This document shows positions 5,086 through 6,456 of a stretch of DNA of 6,456 nt, in pieces. The first letter of the stretch is position 1, and the number at the start of each line of letters is the position of its first letter. A program made the position numbers and the translations under genes. The notes below the pieces were generated by a model. That model was not told the DNA's origin. It worked only from the letters and a program-made list of their open reading frames with translations, and searched no databases. Source of the DNA: Planctomycetota bacterium (lineage in GTDB: Bacteria; Planctomycetota; Phycisphaerae; Sedimentisphaerales; Anaerohalosphaeraceae); the NCBI GenBank assembly GCA_003644175.1, contig QNBS01000135.1, positions 1 to 6,456 of the forward strand. The letters are read 5' to 3'.

Positions 5086-5541
5086 TCAGGGTTGGGCATA
5101 GAGCCACATTTCGAGGTGATCTTTGAGTTCCGTGACTGTCATCTGATCAACGTGTCCGTCCCAGTAGGCGATATTCGCTTTGCCCATGTGTCGAAAGGCT
5201 GCGGTGACGTAGGTGGCAAAGCCCTTCCACTCTTCGCCGTGGATGGCATATTTGTCGCAGTCCCAGTAGCCAAACCACCAGTCCAGCGCGTCGCCCAGGC
5301 TCACAATTCGCGAGCTTTGGAAGATCACCCGCTTTCCATCTGCAGTCCATTGTCGATGCGTCGGGTAGATCTTTGACCGGCGCCCGTTCTCGGTGCTGGT
5401 CAGGAAGGTGAGCGGTACGCCCGTGACCGGATCCGGAACGATCTTCTTCTCCGACGGCCATCGTCGGCCGATCCGGGCGTTCGCTGTGCTCAAAACGAGC
5501 AGGCTAACGGCTGCGCAACAAAACAGAATTCTTCGTTTCAT
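5086..5541 (-). pseudogene. Chimeric ORF: oligogalacturonate-lyase-like N-terminus joined to H-X9-DG pseudopilin C-terminus
   Basis: The ORF has 151 residues. Residues 1-22 are a Sec signal peptide (KRR, then a hydrophobic stretch, cleavage after 'ANA'). Residues 24-78 ('RRWPSEKK', 'DPVTGVPLTFLTS', 'THRQWTADGKRVIFQSSR') look like the first blade of an oligogalacturonate lyase (PL22, TolB-like propeller), which is normally about 400 residues. Residues 79-151 instead resemble the end of a DUF1559-like pseudopilin: 'GDALDWWFGYWD', then H118-x9-D128-G129 in 'RHMGKANIAYWDGHV'. Neither half is a complete protein, since the propeller lacks its other blades and the pseudopilin lacks its N-terminal helix. 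A deletion or recombination that happened to keep frame is the simplest explanation. AGGAGG lies four bases before the ATG, so the ORF may still be translated and exported. A genuine small secreted protein cannot be excluded. Confidence 0.6.
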
Positions 5542-5545
5542 TTTG

Positions 5546-5551
5546 CCTCCT
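5546..5551 (-). promoter_or_regulatory. Perfect Shine-Dalgarno of the chimeric ORF
   Basis: AGGAGG on the minus strand, four bases before the ATG at 5539-5541, fixes the start that gives a well-formed signal peptide. The stop codon of the small upstream ORF (TAG, 5552-5554) directly abuts it. Confidence 0.7.
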
Positions 5552-5677
5552 CTAGTCCTTAAACAAGCGTACCTTGATTGTTTTGTCGGGTGTTGGCGGG
5601 CCGATTTTTTCGGCGCAGCAGGTCGCTGTCAGCCGCGAACGGCTTAAGAATTTTGTTCCAGATTTTTGCTCCGTCAT
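5552..5677 (-). CDS. Possible 41-residue small ORF upstream of the chimeric ORF
   Basis: ATG at 5675-5677 begins a reading frame of 41 codons ending in TAG at 5552-5554, ten bases before the ATG of the chimeric ORF, so translational coupling would be possible. A weak CAGGT stretch lies about seven bases before its ATG. The peptide is basic (starts MTEQKSGTKFLSRSR, contains TCCAEK, ends KVRLFKD) and has no family I recognise. The frame is also open further upstream towards the transposase remnant. It could equally be the tail of a broken gene or chance. Confidence 0.25.
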   Translation of the reverse strand: MTEQKSGTKFLSRSRLTATCCAEKIGPPTPDKTIKVRLFKD

Positions 5678-5718
5678 GATTTTACCTGCTTTCAGTACAC
5701 CAAAAAGGCCAACGCGAA

Positions 5719-5745
5719 TCGGGACGTCCGACGTCCGTATCCCGA
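5719..5745. repeat. Inverted repeat with internal GACGTCC direct repeat
   Basis: TCGGGA (5719-5724) and TCCCGA (5740-5745) are perfect arms. Between and overlapping them GACGTCC occurs twice in tandem, which allows an alternative GGACGT/ACGTCC hairpin. It lies 18 bp beyond the transposase remnant stop. It could be a transposon-end remnant or another dispersed repeat; no matching copy is visible at the other side of the remnant. Confidence 0.4.
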
Positions 5746-5762
5746 CATCATACAATCGCTCT

Positions 5763-6332
5763 TCAACAGCGAAGCGGGCCTCGAAAGGTTTCAACAGCTC
5801 GGAAAAATATATCATAATATTCGTTCCAGCCTAACAATCTATACACAAGCCTGCGGCTGGTTTTGACAATCTGGCACGGCAGCATGATAAAGAAATTGCG
5901 GCATTTGACGGGCTGATATTCAAACTCTGCTGTCTGTTCCGATTGCAATCGAATGTTTTTGTAGCCTCGTTCCTTAACAATCTGTTTTTTTACATTGACA
6001 GGTTTACGGCGGGGCTCTGTTTTGACAGCGTATTTAAGCCGGCGAATAAGCTCTGTATAGGCCGTCTCCGGCAGGTTTTCGGCTATCTTGACTAAATTAC
6101 CCATGGCGTTGATGCCGAAAACAAAGGTAATGCCTTCATCATCCCAGCCGTCTAAATACTTCGTCTGACTGAAATCCGTGTCGCCGCGAAAACGAATCTT
6201 CTTAAACCCGCCCGCCCGGCATAGGTTGGCGGCCTTGTCAAGATAGTGTGATGCGTTTTTACTGCTTGTGCTGTTACCGCTGCGATTGGAAAGATATAAC
6301 GGTTCACCGGTATTGGATAAGGATACCACCAG
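5763..6332 (-). pseudogene. IS1380-family transposase remnant (5'-truncated, internal deletion)
   Basis: Residues are counted from the GTG at 6327-6329, one codon inside the recognisable homology. Clear IS1380-family blocks are 'VSLSNTGEPLYLSNRSGN' (2-19), 'RFRGDTDFSQTKYLDGWDDE' (46-65), 'AEFEYQPVKC' (134-143) and the C-terminus 'MLPCQIVKTSRRLVYRLL...RGPLRC' (149-188). Full members are about 450 residues. The first 190 or so are missing here, including the first catalytic Asp block. 'QPVKC' at 139-143 runs straight into 'NFFIMLPCQ' at 145-153, whereas the family has about 150-200 residues there, including the 'NQENLIEQLK' block with the catalytic Glu. Only the middle Asp block survives, so it cannot transpose. 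The homology stops abruptly near 6332, and no terminal repeats or target duplication are visible. Confidence 0.85.
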
Positions 6333-6357
6333 ACTGCACTTTCCAAGAAATAGATTA

Positions 6358-6456
6358 TTAGGCGGCCAGTTTCATTAGCTTATAAAACTGCCGTGCGATT
6401 TTTCGGTTTTTACGGGTATGACCAGAAATCTCAAAAAATGTTTTCTTCAATACTTC
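6358..6456 (-). pseudogene. 3' end of an unidentified ORF at the window edge
   Basis: The frame is open from the right edge for 32 codons and ends in TAA at 6358-6360. The basic tail contains 'FFEISGHTRKNRKIARQFYK' and ends 'LMKLAA'. Its pattern of an Ile-rich strand followed by Arg/Lys and a short helix resembles the ends of some transposases, possibly another IS1380-group member, but I cannot place it. It ends 25 bp before the IS1380 homology starts, which suggests a junction between two elements. It could instead be an intact gene continuing outside the window. Confidence 0.35.

Noticed and set aside
5574..5866. Plus-strand ORFs of 86 and 66 codons
   Set aside because: They overlap the remnant and the small ORF in opposite orientation, without a ribosome site or recognisable motifs.
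6152..6346. Minus-strand ORF of 64 codons
   Set aside because: It lies in another frame over the IS1380 remnant and has no transposase motifs; it is a shadow.

Overview
The window most likely comes from a Planctomycetota genome of the Phycisphaerae type (Sedimentisphaerales-like). This rests on four things seen in the sequence: a secreted multidomain beta-protein ending in a planctomycete-style dockerin-like tail with 'WL' repeats, an H-X9-DG tail typical of planctomycete DUF1559-like pseudopilins, an oligogalacturonate-lyase-like N-terminus, and a long intergenic mosaic of small palindromes and A/T-rich short repeats. The assignment is inference from recalled family features; no search was run.

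Layout. Positions 3-2228 (+) hold the 3' part of a large extracellular protein that runs in from the left edge. In order it has the end of a right-handed beta-helix, two FN3-like modules, a beta-sandwich of about 200 residues, a third FN3-like module that duplicates the second, a putative Ig (He_PIG-like) module and the dockerin-like tail. Positions 2229-3102 contain no convincing gene. They hold a patchwork of repeats: a GGGGTCAGACCCC palindrome, a CATCCTGAGC-type repeat, a dRS3-like ATTCCC-N8-GGGAAT palindrome flanked by 27-bp direct repeats, and a 7-bp tandem repeat. They also hold a consensus-perfect sigma70-type promoter (TTGACA-N17-TATAAT) with no recognisable gene behind it.

Positions 3103-4971 (-) are a two-gene operon. 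A C4-type zinc-ribbon coiled-coil protein (DUF164/COG1579) comes first. After 54 bp comes a 359-residue fusion of RNase HI with phosphoribosylglycinamide formyltransferase (PurN). Both enzyme halves keep their catalytic residues. The same DUF164-then-RNase H order occurs in mycobacteria, where the RNase H is instead fused to a CobC-like phosphatase. The PurN fusion therefore looks like a partner swap on a conserved gene pair, and it is the most interesting item in the window.

Positions 5086-6456 (-) look like a decaying region. A 151-residue ORF with a good Shine-Dalgarno sequence and signal peptide seems to join the first part of an oligogalacturonate lyase in frame to the last part of an H-X9-DG pseudopilin. 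Upstream of it are a possible 41-codon ORF, an IS1380-family transposase remnant lacking its 5' part and a large internal segment, and the last 32 codons of an unidentified ORF at the window edge.

No tRNA, rRNA, CRISPR array or intact mobile element was seen.
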